Shown here: piece after piece, positions 25,036-32,856 of the stretch
Numbering within the stretch: position 1 is the stretch's first letter
Layout of the letters: every line of letters starts with the position of its first letter
Source: Acidobacteriota bacterium
GTDB lineage: Bacteria; Acidobacteriota; Blastocatellia; Pyrinomonadales; Pyrinomonadaceae
Reading direction: 5' to 3'
DNA: 54,751 bases
NCBI GenBank assembly: GCA_018269075.1
Contig: JAFDVJ010000083.1
Coordinates: 1-54,751 of the forward strand
Notes under the pieces: generated by a model
Told to the model about the DNA's origin: nothing
Databases searched by the model: none
The model's input: the letters and a program-made list of their open reading frames with translations, nothing else
Translations under genes and position numbers: made by a program

Positions 25036-27288
25036 ATGAACAAAATCGTCACCGTTTTGCTTTCGATCACGCTTCTTTTTTCGCTCGAAATCGCGGCGCA
25101 GATTCCGACCGGCGTGCTGGTCCGGATCGTCGCCGCCGAAGACGCGCGGCGCTTCGATCAGACGCTCGAAGATCTGATGAAAAAGCCGGATGCGAAAATT
25201 CGCGCGCGGGCGGCGCTCGCGGCCGGGCGGATAGGCGACGACCGCGCCGTCGAGGCGCTCGGCGCGCTGCTCGAAAAGGACGCCGACGAAAATGTCCGGA
25301 CGACGGCCGCGTTCGCGCTCGGCGAGCTCGAATCGGTCAAAGCGGCGGATGTTCTGCTGGTAATTCTCGACAATCTGAAGGAGGACGAACCGGTCCGCGC
25401 GCGCGCCGTCGAAGCGGCCGGGAAAATCGTCGCCGCCAACGCCAAAGACGCGAAATCAAAGGAGTTGAGCCGCGCGATCGTCGAAAATCTCGAATTCGAA
25501 AGCGGCCGCCGCTCGATGCCGGCGCTCGACGTGATCCGGCTCGGCCTGACCGCGGTCCTGCGCGCGCGGCCCGAAAAAGGCGCGGAAGCGGTCGCCAGAT
25601 TTCTCGGTTATTCCGACGCGCGGCTCCGCGCCGACGCCGCCAACACGCTGACGCGCCTGCGGGCGAAAAACGCCGTCGAACGCCTGCGCGAAATGCTCGA
25701 ACTGGACAAGGACGCGGTCGTCCGCGCGAACGCGGCGCGCGCGCTCGGCGCGGCCGAAGACAAGGACGCGCTCGGCGCGCTGCTCAAGGCCGCGCGGTCG
25801 GACACGGACCTTCGCGTCCGCGTTTCGGCGATCCGCGCGGTCGGAAGTCTGAAGGACAAATCGGCCGCCGCGCCGCTCCTCGAACGCGGCGAATATATTT
25901 TCTCGTCGATCAAAATGAGCGCCGGAACGCGCGGAAAAAACGCGGCCGAAAAAAACGAGCTCCTCGAAATCGCGAACGTGCTCGGCCGGCTGACGGCGAA
26001 CTCCGGCGATCGGCGGACGGTTCTTTTTCTGAAAAGCCTGCGCCAGCTCGACGGCGCCCAGTCGCCCGAAACCGAGATCGCGCTCGTCCGCGTCGCGCCG
26101 AAAGAATATCTCGAAGCGATCGCCGACGGCGCGGAAAATCTTTTCACCGAAGACTGGCGGACGGCGTCGGCCGTTTTTCAGGCGTTGGGCGAGATCGCCA
26201 ATCTCGAAGCCGGGCCGGAAAACGACGTTTTGAAATCGGCGACGCGCATCCTGCTGGTGCGGCTGATCAGCGGCTGGCTGACGATGAATCCGAAGGCGAA
26301 GAACGCCGCCGCCGCGCAGCTCGCGGTTCCCGATCTGCTGCGCGCGTTCGCGGCCTTTAAGTCGGAAAACACATCGGGCCTGATGCGCGAGATCATCGAC
26401 ATCGAGCCGGACGTCTTCATCCGCGCCGCGATCGCCGAAATTCTCGGCGACCAGCCGGCGTCGAAGGAAAACGTCGAGGCGCTCAAAAAAGCCTTCACCT
26501 ATTCGCTTTTGCGCGACAAGACCTACAACGACGCGACGCTCGCGATTATGGACGCGCTCTTCAAGCTCGATAAAAAGGAAGCGTCGGGATCGCTGCTCGT
26601 CGCTTTGAGCGCGACCGATTATCTCGTCCGCAAAAAAGCGTTCGAGCTGCTGGCCGATAAAGATCTGCAAACCGCGCTGCCCGGTCTGCCAACGATGCTC
26701 GAAAGCTCGCGCGCGAAGAAAAAAGATCAGCTTTCGACGTTCGCTTTGGGTTCGAAGCTCGGCGTGCTGCTCAACACGAACGCCGACTACGTGCGCGCCG
26801 TCTCGCGGAAAAACGGTTCGGTCAAAGCCGTCCTGACGACCGACAAGGGCGCGTTCACGATCGAATTCGCGCCCGAAGACGCGCCGCTGACGGTCGATAA
26901 CTTTATCAAGCTCGCGCGCGCCGGTTATTTCAACGGCCTGACCGTCCACCGCGTCGTCCCGAATTTCGTGATGCAGGACGGCGACCCGCGCGGCGACGGC
27001 AACGGCGGCCCCGGCTGGGAAATCCGCTGCGAGATAAATATGCTCCCCTACGATCGCGGCGCGGTCGGAATGGCGCTTTCCGGCAAAGACACCGGCGGCT
27101 CGCAATGGTTCGTCACGCATTCCCCGCAGCCGCATCTCGACGGCGGCTACACGGTCTTTGGAAAAGTTTCGGAAACGGATATGAAAGTCGTCGATCAAAT
27201 CGTCCGCGGCGATCGGATTTTGAGTGTGAAGATCGTCGAGAGCAAAACGCCTTCGACGACGGTTAAGAAAAAGTCGAAGGTCAAATAG
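25036..27288 (+). CDS. Secreted HEAT-repeat / cyclophilin peptidyl-prolyl isomerase fusion
   Basis: The 750-residue protein has a signal peptide (about 1-21, ending EIAAQ). HEAT-like repeats run over about 40-280 (units such as RARAALAAGRIGDDRAVEAL) and a further helical region to about 590. The C-terminal cyclophilin domain covers about 600-735 (TVDNFIKLARAGYFNGLTVH, VPNFVMQDGDPRGDG, then GSQWFVTHSPQPHLDGGYTV), including the FVMQDGD and SQWF core residues. It likely helps fold exported proteins held by the HEAT solenoid. It ends in a Lys-rich tail. A small-domain cyclophilin behind HEAT repeats is an unusual but clear architecture. Confidence 0.92.
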   Translation: MNKIVTVLLSITLLFSLEIAAQIPTGVLVRIVAAEDARRFDQTLEDLMKKPDAKIRARAALAAGRIGDDRAVEALGALLEKDADENVRTTAAFALGELESVKAADVLLVILDNLKEDEPVRARAVEAAGKIVAANAKDAKSKELSRAIVENLEFESGRRSMPALDVIRLGLTAVLRARPEKGAEAVARFLGYSDARLRADAANTLTRLRAKNAVERLREMLELDKDAVVRANAARALGAAEDKDALGALLKAARSDTDLRVRVSAIRAVGSLKDKSAAAPLLERGEYIFSSIKMSAGTRGKNAAEKNELLEIANVLGRLTANSGDRRTVLFLKSLRQLDGAQSPETEIALVRVAPKEYLEAIADGAENLFTEDWRTASAVFQALGEIANLEAGPENDVLKSATRILLVRLISGWLTMNPKAKNAAAAQLAVPDLLRAFAAFKSENTSGLMREIIDIEPDVFIRAAIAEILGDQPASKENVEALKKAFTYSLLRDKTYNDATLAIMDALFKLDKKEASGSLLVALSATDYLVRKKAFELLADKDLQTALPGLPTMLESSRAKKKDQLSTFALGSKLGVLLNTNADYVRAVSRKNGSVKAVLTTDKGAFTIEFAPEDAPLTVDNFIKLARAGYFNGLTVHRVVPNFVMQDGDPRGDGNGGPGWEIRCEINMLPYDRGAVGMALSGKDTGGSQWFVTHSPQPHLDGGYTVFGKVSETDMKVVDQIVRGDRILSVKIVESKTPSTTVKKKSKVK

Positions 27289-27341
27289 GAGTCGGCCAAG
27301 CGGTACGGCGAACGGCAAAGCATCCGTTTTATCGATCCTGT

Positions 27342-27431
27342 AATCAGTACAGCGAGCGGTAGTGAGACGCGTTTCATCTTCTGAAACTTGTCTGAAATGA
27401 GCAGCGTTCGCTACCGCTCGCTGTACTGATT
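27342..27431. repeat. 90-bp element with perfect 21-bp inverted repeats
   Basis: Left 27342-27362 (starts AATCAGTACAGCGAGCG) and right 27411-27431 are perfect inverted repeats, with about 48 bp between. It lies 54 bp downstream of the cyclophilin gene. It is palindromic but has no T-tract, so it is more likely a dispersed repeat than a simple terminator. Confidence 0.75.
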
Positions 27432-27516
27432 TGTTGTCCGCATTTAATGGAACTCGCTGCCGCGCGCTGTAATTATTATTCGCCGGGCCGTCCGATCGGG
27501 TATTATTGAAAAAGCG

Positions 27517-27900
27517 ATGAAGTTCACGAATCTGGCCGGGCTCCCGGAAAACGAATTCGAAGTGCTTGAAAAAGAGCTCGCGAAGCTGAAGCTTTTGGGG
27601 CAGGTGCTCGCGTGGGCGGGCGCGCAGCCGAAAGGCGTTTGTCTGCCGCAGATCGTCGCCGAAGTCGTGACGCAGGACGAATTCACGCACGACGTCGTGA
27701 TTCCGTACAAGGATTTCTTTCTCGTCTTCGACACGACCTGAATCGGCGCGGTGACGGCGGTCGCCGTCCGGAAAAATCGTCCAAACGCGGACGAATTACT
27801 GGAATACCGAATCGCGAACGGCTGGCGGCCGACCGCGTCGAGCCTCAAAGACGGCGACCGCGTGCTCGGTCACGCGGCCTGCATTTTGGATCAGTCTTGA
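27517..27900 (+). CDS. Candidate selenoprotein (or nonsense-interrupted gene) with in-frame UGA at codon 75
   Basis: Residues 1-74 (MKFTNLAGLPENEFEVLEKE... ending FFLVFDTT) stop at TGA 27739-27741. The same frame then continues for 52 sensible codons (IGAVTAVAVRKN, LLEYRIANGWRP, SSLKDGDRVLGHAACILDQS) to TGA 27898-27900. Directly after the UGA is a 6-bp stem GACGGC/GCCGTC with loop GGTC (27759-27762), which starts 17 nt past the UGA. The E. coli fdhF SECIS has the same GGUC loop and nearly the same distance. Readthrough gives a 127-residue protein with Sec at position 75. The alternative is a TGG/TGC to TGA mutation in a pseudogene. The family is unknown to me. Confidence 0.6.
27751..27769 (+). 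promoter_or_regulatory. Bacterial SECIS-like stem-loop
   Basis: Stem GACGGC (27753-27758) pairs with GCCGTC (27763-27768), with apical loop GGTC. A bulged T at 27752 and a further G-C pair (27751/27769) sit below it, again recalling the bulged U of the fdhF element. Its position 17 nt after the UGA suits SelB-dependent recoding. Confidence 0.5.
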
Positions 27901-27967
27901 GTCTTGGGTCTTGAGTCTTGAGTCAAATCAATCGGACTCAAGACTCAAGACTCAGGACTCAGGACTT
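27892..27967. repeat. Palindromic heptamer array (GTCTTGA / TCAAGAC family)
   Basis: Left arm 27892-27925 and right arm 27939-27967. The second stop codon of the UGA-containing ORF lies in the first unit, and the array ends 8 nt before the next ATG. Confidence 0.88.
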
Positions 27968-27974
27968 TAGAAAA

Positions 27975-28475
27975 ATGGTGAACGAAAACGCGCGGTTTCT
28001 CGATACGGGAACGCAGGTCTACGATTTTTACGAGGAATTTCTGGTGGTTTGCCCGAAATGCGCGGGGCTGGCCCGCGTGCTGATCGATCGGGACGAGCTC
28101 GAAAAGATGTCGAAGAAAAAGATCGACCGTTTGCGCAATCTTCTGTTCGCGCCGCGGCGGCTCGTCTGTCTGAGCTGCCTGCACCGCGATTACCGGAAAT
28201 GCACGCAGATCGCGGTCGGCGGCGGCGTCGACTGGTATTTCCGTTTGCCGCTGTGGCTCGACGTTCCGTGCTGCGGCGAGCGGCTCTGGGCGTATAACCG
28301 CCAGTATCTCGAAACGCTCGAAAATTACGTCGGCGCGAAGCTCCGCGAGCGGACGATCGAGGGCCGCCGCTCGTTTCTGAGCAAGCTGCCGACGTGGATC
28401 AAGCTCGCCAAAAACCGCGCCGAGATTCTGCGGGCGATCGAAAAACTCAAGGCGAAACTGCCCGCCGGCGTCTGA
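27975..28475 (+). CDS. Zinc-ribbon protein of unknown function
   Basis: The protein is 166 residues from the ATG at 27975; an in-frame start at 27918 would translate the heptamer array and is unlikely. It has CPKC (about 26-29) and CLSC (about 64-67), which together make a TFIIB-like zinc ribbon, then PCCGERLWAYN. The basic helical C-terminus contains WIKLAKNRAEILRAIEKLK. Similar proteins occur widely as uncharacterised zinc-ribbon proteins. It is soluble, with no signal peptide. It follows the UGA-containing gene on the same strand and may be co-transcribed with it. Confidence 0.8.
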   Translation: MVNENARFLDTGTQVYDFYEEFLVVCPKCAGLARVLIDRDELEKMSKKKIDRLRNLLFAPRRLVCLSCLHRDYRKCTQIAVGGGVDWYFRLPLWLDVPCCGERLWAYNRQYLETLENYVGAKLRERTIEGRRSFLSKLPTWIKLAKNRAEILRAIEKLKAKLPAGV

Positions 28476-28492
28476 AATCGGCGACGATTGAT

Positions 28493-28566
28493 GGTCGTTC
28501 GCTGTCGTTTGTGGTGAAGCGCGCGAACCCGGTCGTCAAATGCGACGAACGACGAACGACGAACAA
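28493..28566. repeat. Palindromic heptamer repeat (CGACGAA family)
   Basis: Three CGACGAA units at about 28544-28565 face inverted GTCGTTCGCTGTCGTT at 28493-28510. This is another sequence family with the same 7-nt unit. Confidence 0.7.
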
Positions 28567-28581
28567 TGTCTAAATTCTTGT

Positions 28582-28610
28582 CGCCCGCTCCGAATTTTTC
28601 GGGGCGGGCG
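28582..28610. other. Stable hairpin upstream of the DUF4112 gene
   Basis: CGCCCGCTCCGA pairs with TCGGGGCGGGCG with one G-T wobble and a 5-nt loop. There is no T-run. It may end or stabilise the upstream transcript. Confidence 0.55.
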
Positions 28611-28657
28611 AACTTGTGGCGCGATATTTCGTTTTTGAGTTTATAATCGGAAAAACT

Positions 28658-29182
28658 ATGAAGGAAATCGAAAAAAGAAATATGTTCGGAATGTCGCGCA
28701 AAGAGCGCGGCGCGGTCGAGATCGAGGAAAGTCTCGACACGCTCGCGTTTTATCTCGACGATCTTTTCCGGATTCCGGCCGTCGGCTGGCGGTTCGGGCT
28801 CGACGCGCTGATCGGTCTGGTGCCGAACGTCGGCGACACGATCACCTCGCTGATGTCGTTTTACATTCTCGTCGCCGGCGTCCGCTACGGCGTCCCGAAG
28901 ATCACGCTTTTGCGGATGGCCTTCAACATCGGGCTCGATTATCTGGTCGGCTCGATCCCGTTTGTCGGCGACGCGTTCGATTTTTTCTGGAAGGCGAACA
29001 AGCAGAATATGAACCTGCTGCGCGAGCGCGCGACCGGCAAAAACGTCGCGACGACCGGCGATTACATCTTCGTTTTCGCGATAATTCTGGTTCTGATCGG
29101 AATTTTAGTTGGCTCGATTCTGATAAGTGTGCTAATTTTAGGAACGATTTTCAAAGGAATCTGGGATTTTCTGAAATTTTAA
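28658..29182 (+). CDS. DUF4112 membrane protein
   Basis: The protein is 174 residues from the ATG at 28658; the in-frame GTG at 28616 would add 14 residues. It contains the DUF4112 core: WRFGLDALIGLVPNVGDTIT, then NIGLDYLVGSIPFVGDAFDF, a duplicated G-(L/S)-(I/V)-P-x-V-GD motif. A hydrophobic C-terminal segment (FAIILVLIGILVGSILISVL) adds membrane anchoring. The family is widespread in bacteria and fungi, and its role is not known. TATAAT at 28642-28647 lies too close to the ATG to be a normal -10 element unless the mRNA is leaderless. Confidence 0.85.
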   Translation: MKEIEKRNMFGMSRKERGAVEIEESLDTLAFYLDDLFRIPAVGWRFGLDALIGLVPNVGDTITSLMSFYILVAGVRYGVPKITLLRMAFNIGLDYLVGSIPFVGDAFDFFWKANKQNMNLLRERATGKNVATTGDYIFVFAIILVLIGILVGSILISVLILGTIFKGIWDFLKF

Positions 29183-29228
29183 GGAGGGAACAAATTTCGG
29201 AGCTCGCGCCGCGGATTTCACCACAAAA

Positions 29229-29259
29229 ATCCGAAATCCGAAATCCGAAATCCGAAATC
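29229..29259. repeat. CGAAATC heptamer array before the DUF5685 gene
   Basis: Four tandem units end 5 nt before the ATG at 29265, where a ribosome binding site would be expected. Confidence 0.85.
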
Positions 29260-29264
29260 GCCAT

Positions 29265-30641
29265 ATGTTTGGTTTGATGCGCGCCAAAAAATGCGGAATG
29301 TCCGACGAGGAAAAGCGGTTCCGGCGGCTGAATTACTGCGGAACCTGCAAGACGATCGGGCGTCTTTACGGATCGAAATCGCGGTTTCTGCTCAATCACG
29401 ACACGGTCTTTCTGGCCGAGCTGCTGTCGGCCTTAAGCGGTGAAGATCCGGCCGGCTGGACGAATGCTTATCAATCGTTCAACTGTCTCCGGCTGCCGGC
29501 GTCGGAAATGCCTTTTGCGCTCGAATTCGCGGCGACCGCGAACCTCATACTGACCGAATTCAAGCTCGCCGACCACGTCGCCGACGAACGAAAACGCCGC
29601 TACCGCTTCGCCCGGAAAGCCTTCTCCGAAGAGTTCAAAAAAGCCGCCGCGCGGCTGAAAGCGTGGGATTTCCCGCTCGCCGAGGTCGAAACGGTGCTCG
29701 CCACGCAAGCCGCGCGCGAGGCGTCGGAAAAATCGCTCGCCGCGCTCGCCTATCCGACGGCGCAAACGACCGCGCTCTTTTTCCGCGAGGGCGTCTGCGG
29801 GATCGGCCGCGCGGAGCTCGCAGAAACGGCGTTCGGGCTCGGCTTCGCGTTCGGCCGGCTGGTTTATCTGGTCGACGCGTTCGAGGATTACGAGAAGGAT
29901 TTTCGCGCCGGCAAATTCAACGCCTTTCGGGCCGCGTTCGGTCTGACGGAAGCGAAACTATCGCCCGAAGCGCGCCGCCGGATCGGCGCTAAGCTGCGCG
30001 CCGCCGAGAGCGAGATCGCCGAAAAGCTGCGCGCGCTGCCGCTCGCCGACGGTCAGAAAACGCTGTTCGTCGGGCGGCTCTCGCAGAATCTGGGCCGCAA
30101 GCTGAAAACCGGTCTTCCGGTTCTGAAAACGGCGAAAGCCTGCGCCGTCCGGCCGCGGCCGACGTTCGGCGAAAGATGGCGCGCGGCCGGCGACCGGGCG
30201 CGCTCGCTCGCCGGCAGCTACGGCTGGCAAATGCCGCTCGTTTTTCTCTTCGTCTTCGCCTTCGCGCTGGTCGCGCCCGCGCAGTCGCGCGAGGCGCGCT
30301 CGGCCCGCGAATGCTTCGATCTGAGCTTTAACCTGATGTTTCTCGGCGCGCTCGCGACCGCTTTCGTCTCGTCGGTCGGCTCGGCGATCCGGATGACCGG
30401 CGAAGAACCGCCCGCCGGGCCGGTCGAAGCCGTCGAACAGGCCGTCACCGGCAAAAAAGGCCGCAAGCGCGGCGGCGGCTCGGGCGGCGGGGACGACGAC
30501 GACGGCTGCTGCTGTTGCTGCTGGGACGGCTGCGACGGCTGCTGCGACTGCGGCGATTGCTGCGACGGCTGCGACTGCGACTGCTGTTCGGGCTGCTGCG
30601 ACGGCTGCGACTGCGATTGCGGCGGCTGCTGCGACTGCTAG
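29265..30641 (+). CDS. DUF5685 family protein with 45-residue cysteine-rich tail
   Basis: The 458-residue protein begins MFGLMRAKKCGMSDEEKRFRRL and YCGTCKTIGRLYGSKSRFLLNHDTVFLAELL, the DUF5685 signature. A helical domain (about 40-290) with D-x-x-E-D-x-x-D (VDAFEDYEKD) recalls isoprenoid-synthase-like helices. One or two hydrophobic segments lie near 323-345 and 360-380, then a Lys/Gly linker. The last 45 residues contain 23 Cys in CDGCD/CDCD units after a DDDD run. Other DUF5685 proteins also carry Cys-rich tails, so metal binding is likely. The ATG directly follows a heptamer array with no clear Shine-Dalgarno. Confidence 0.85.
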   Translation: MFGLMRAKKCGMSDEEKRFRRLNYCGTCKTIGRLYGSKSRFLLNHDTVFLAELLSALSGEDPAGWTNAYQSFNCLRLPASEMPFALEFAATANLILTEFKLADHVADERKRRYRFARKAFSEEFKKAAARLKAWDFPLAEVETVLATQAAREASEKSLAALAYPTAQTTALFFREGVCGIGRAELAETAFGLGFAFGRLVYLVDAFEDYEKDFRAGKFNAFRAAFGLTEAKLSPEARRRIGAKLRAAESEIAEKLRALPLADGQKTLFVGRLSQNLGRKLKTGLPVLKTAKACAVRPRPTFGERWRAAGDRARSLAGSYGWQMPLVFLFVFAFALVAPAQSREARSARECFDLSFNLMFLGALATAFVSSVGSAIRMTGEEPPAGPVEAVEQAVTGKKGRKRGGGSGGGDDDDGCCCCCWDGCDGCCDCGDCCDGCDCDCCSGCCDGCDCDCGGCCDC

Positions 30642-30643
30642 GC

Positions 30644-30715
30644 GATTTCGGATTTCGGATTGCGGATTTCGGATTGGTTTGGGATCGGAAGTTCGGGTTT
30701 TTGATGAATCCTTAT
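30644..30715. repeat. Half copy of the heptamer-armed 120-bp element, ending at MITE copy 2
   Basis: GATTTCG heptamers (30646-30677), then GGTTTGGGATCGGAAGTTCG, match the left half of the elements at 51701 and 52553. The right half is missing and the MITE begins at 30716, so the MITE insertion or a linked deletion may have cut it. Confidence 0.6.
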
Positions 30716-30891
30716 TTTAGTGTGTGACACAACTTGTTGGAATAATGAGCCTTAAACCCGCGAGCGGTTGTTAAAATATCCACTAAAAACACGAAAGAAA
30801 TTTAGTGTTTTTAGTGTGTTTAGTGGAAGATCAAAAAAGCGAACGCGACCGGAATCGACACTTTTTCCAATAAGTTTTATCACTAACTATA
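30716..30891. mobile_element. MITE copy 2 (176 bp)
   Basis: It has the same ends and internal hairpin as copy 1, but lacks about 10 bp of the internal repeated AACACGAAA stretch. The left end reads TTTAGTG instead of TATAGTG. Confidence 0.82.
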
Positions 30892-30985
30892 AATACAAAT
30901 CCGAAACGCTCCGGGTTCGCTTTGACTAAATGGGATCGACGAGGCTTGCCGTTCGCTCGGCCGGAGCCGGATTTGAAAAGATTAT

Positions 30986-31030
30986 AAAAAAGCGTTCCGG
31001 CTCGTTTTTCTCCGAGCGGAACGCTTTTCT
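30986..31030. terminator. Bidirectional terminator at the end of the perR operon
   Basis: AAAAGCGTTCCGGCTCG pairs with CGAGCGGAACGCTTTT with one bulged G. On the minus strand it is followed by TTTTTTATAATC. It lies downstream of the minus-strand thioredoxin-like gene. Confidence 0.8.
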
Positions 31031-31131
31031 TATTTTTCGGCCGAATCGATGCCGTTTCGAATTATCGGCTCTCAGGATTTCTGCCCGCTTGATGTAACCG
31101 CTTCAATAAAACAAGCCCTTTGAATTACGAG

Positions 31132-31164
31132 CAATCCGAAATCCGAAATCCGAAATCCGAAATC
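31132..31164. repeat. CGAAATC heptamer array
   Basis: Four units end 4 nt from the stop codon of the thioredoxin-like gene (31168). Confidence 0.85.
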
Positions 31165-31167
31165 GTT

Positions 31168-31644
31168 TTATGCGGTCGCGGTTTCCTGGGCCGGAAACAT
31201 CTTTTCGAGCGCGCCGGTCAGGACGCCGATGCCGAATTCGCCGGCCGAGCGGGTTTTCAATTTGCCGTCGGCGTCGAACAGGTAGTAAACCGGCACCCAG
31301 CCCTGCTCGTTGAGAAACGCGTCTTTCAGTTTATGCAGGTTGTCGATCGCGCAGACGTCGTCGATGCAGTATTTCGCGATCGTTTCGCGGACGCCGTCGA
31401 GATTCGTGTCGGCCTCGTAGCGCGGCATATGAATCGCCACCGTTTTGAGGCCGCGGTCTTTGTATTTGGCCTTCAATTCCTGCAGCTTGGGCATATTTTC
31501 CTTGCAGATGCCGCAGCTCGTCGCCCAGAAATAGACGAGCGTCGGCGCGCCTTTGACATAGTCGTCGGCCGTTTCCTGCAATTCGTTCAACCATTCGGTC
31601 GCGCCTTCAAATTTCGGGATCGCGTCCCCGATTCTCATTGGCAT
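31168..31644 (-). CDS. TlpA/thioredoxin-like protein
   Basis: The 158-residue thioredoxin-fold protein has the redox site WATSCGIC (C44 and C47) and the downstream WVPVYYLFDADGKLK strand containing the cis-Pro (VPV). No signal peptide is seen, so it is cytoplasmic, unlike typical TlpA. It is third in the perR-peroxiredoxin operon and is a plausible reductant of the peroxiredoxin or a peroxide-protective thiol protein. A heptamer array separates it from the peroxiredoxin gene. Confidence 0.87.
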   Translation of the reverse strand: MPMRIGDAIPKFEGATEWLNELQETADDYVKGAPTLVYFWATSCGICKENMPKLQELKAKYKDRGLKTVAIHMPRYEADTNLDGVRETIAKYCIDDVCAIDNLHKLKDAFLNEQGWVPVYYLFDADGKLKTRSAGEFGIGVLTGALEKMFPAQETATA

Positions 31645-31665
31645 AATTTTTTACTCCGTAAAAAA

Positions 31666-31721
31666 ATTTCGGATTTCGGATTTCGGATTTCGGATTGCTT
31701 TAAAAATCCGAAATCCGAAAT
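31666..31721. repeat. Palindromic CGAAATC heptamer array inside the perR operon
   Basis: GATTTCG units (31666-31697) face CGAAATC units (31704-31721) across a short loop (CTTTAAA), between the peroxiredoxin and thioredoxin-like genes. In mRNA this would fold into a hairpin of about 20 bp. Confidence 0.87.
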
Positions 31722-31736
31722 TAAACTCTCGAACCC

Positions 31737-32324
31737 TTAAACCTTTAAATTTTCCTGTCCGGGCGACCAGTTGGCGGCGCAGAGACCGCCGGTCTGGAGA
31801 CCCTGGAGAACGCGCAGCGTTTCGTCGACCGAGCGGCCGATGTTCAGGTCGTGGACGACGGCGTACTGCAGAATGCCTTCCGGGTTGATGATGAACAGAC
31901 CGCGGAGCGCGATGTTCGCGTCTTCGACGAGAATGTTGTATTTCGCGGCGAGCCGGCCGCCGACGTCCGAGACGAGCGGGTAGGCGAGGCCTTCGATGCC
32001 GTTCTTGTCACGCGGCGTCTTGATCCACGCGCGGTGCGAATGAACCGAGTCGGTCGAGATGCCGAGAACTTCGGCGCCGATGCCGGTCAGTTCGTCGATG
32101 CGGTCCGAGAAAGCGGTCAGCTCGGTCGGGCAGACGAACGTGAAATCGAGCGGGTAGAAAAGCAGGATCAGCCATTTGCCCTTGTAGTCCGCAAGGCTCA
32201 CGTTTTCGCCGAGCGTTTCCATATTCTTGGTCGAAGGCAGATTGAAATCCGGAGCCGGCTGGCCGACTTTCGCGATCGTCACTTCCGATTTGTTTTCCGT
32301 AGCAGTACCTGTAGCAGTTGCCAT
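31737..32324 (-). CDS. Typical 2-Cys peroxiredoxin (AhpC/Prx1 type)
   Basis: The 195-residue protein has peroxidatic C65 in FTFVCPTELTAF and resolving C182 in GLCAANWSPGQ, the GLCAANW ending being typical of AhpC-like 2-Cys Prx. It reduces hydrogen peroxide and alkyl hydroperoxides using thioredoxin-type donors. GGAG lies about 12 nt before the ATG. It is 33 bp downstream of perR, so it belongs to the same Per-box-controlled transcript. Confidence 0.95.
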   Translation of the reverse strand: MATATGTATENKSEVTIAKVGQPAPDFNLPSTKNMETLGENVSLADYKGKWLILLFYPLDFTFVCPTELTAFSDRIDELTGIGAEVLGISTDSVHSHRAWIKTPRDKNGIEGLAYPLVSDVGGRLAAKYNILVEDANIALRGLFIINPEGILQYAVVHDLNIGRSVDETLRVLQGLQTGGLCAANWSPGQENLKV

Positions 32325-32357
32325 AATTTAAGATAGTCTCCTTTAAATTTTAGTAAT

Positions 32358-32759
32358 TTATTGATTGCAGTCAGGACAGAGCCCGCGCAGCGTAAGCTCT
32401 AAAGATTCGGGTTTGAACCGCGAAAATTCGGCCGCCTGCTCGACGATTCCGGCCGGCAGGTCGATCTCCATATCGACGAGCCGGCCGCATTTCGTGCAGA
32501 TCGCGTGATCGTGCCGCGAGGTCATCGAATCGAAGCGGCTCGCGCCGTTGCCGAAGCTGATCTCGGCGATCAGGCCGGCGTCCTTCAGATACCGCAGCGA
32601 ATTATAGACGGTCGCGAACGAAATGCTCGGCAGAAGCTGTTTCGCCTTGTCGAAGACCTCGTTCGCCGTCAGATGCTCCGGTTCTTCGCGGATCACCTGC
32701 AGCACGACCTCGCGCTGTTTGGTCAAACCCAGTTCTTTAATCTTGATCGTTGCACTCAT
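32358..32759 (-). CDS. perR: Fur-family peroxide regulator PerR
   Basis: The 133-residue repressor has an N-terminal winged helix (TANEVFDKA, then SFATVYNSLRYLKDAGLI) and a C-terminal metal domain with H83-D84-H85 and two structural zinc pairs C88-x2-C91 and C128-x2-C131. The Fur family also includes Zur and Nur. The peroxiredoxin operon and the palindrome at 32777-32791 point to PerR, which senses peroxide by metal-catalysed His oxidation. The site overlapping its own promoter implies autorepression. Confidence 0.9.
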   Translation of the reverse strand: MSATIKIKELGLTKQREVVLQVIREEPEHLTANEVFDKAKQLLPSISFATVYNSLRYLKDAGLIAEISFGNGASRFDSMTSRHDHAICTKCGRLVDMEIDLPAGIVEQAAEFSRFKPESLELTLRGLCPDCNQ

Positions 32760-32776
32760 CTCTTCCTAAGTTAGAT

Positions 32777-32807
32777 TTAGAATAATTCTAATTCTAATCT
32801 ATGTCAA
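32777..32807 (-). promoter_or_regulatory. perR promoter with overlapping Per box
   Basis: On the minus strand there is a perfect -35 TTGACA (32807-32802), a 17-nt spacer and -10 TATTCT (32784-32779). TTAGAATAATTCTAA (32777-32791) is a perfect 7-1-7 palindrome of the Per/Fur box type and covers the -10. The ATG is 17 nt downstream of the box. Confidence 0.88.
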
Positions 32808-32856
32808 GCGCCGGTTGAAAAAAAATTCGATCGGCGAAAAAACGGGTTCCGACGAC

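Noticed and set aside
25456..27690. 744-residue minus-strand frame opposite the HEAT-cyclophilin gene
   Set aside because: Antisense shadow with skewed Arg/Phe/Asp content and no family motif.
27612..27914. +1 frame ORF overlapping the UGA-containing gene, as evidence for a programmed frameshift
   Set aside because: The original frame stays coherent across the UGA, while the shifted frame is Arg-rich and unlike a folded protein, so recoding or nonsense fits better than frameshift.
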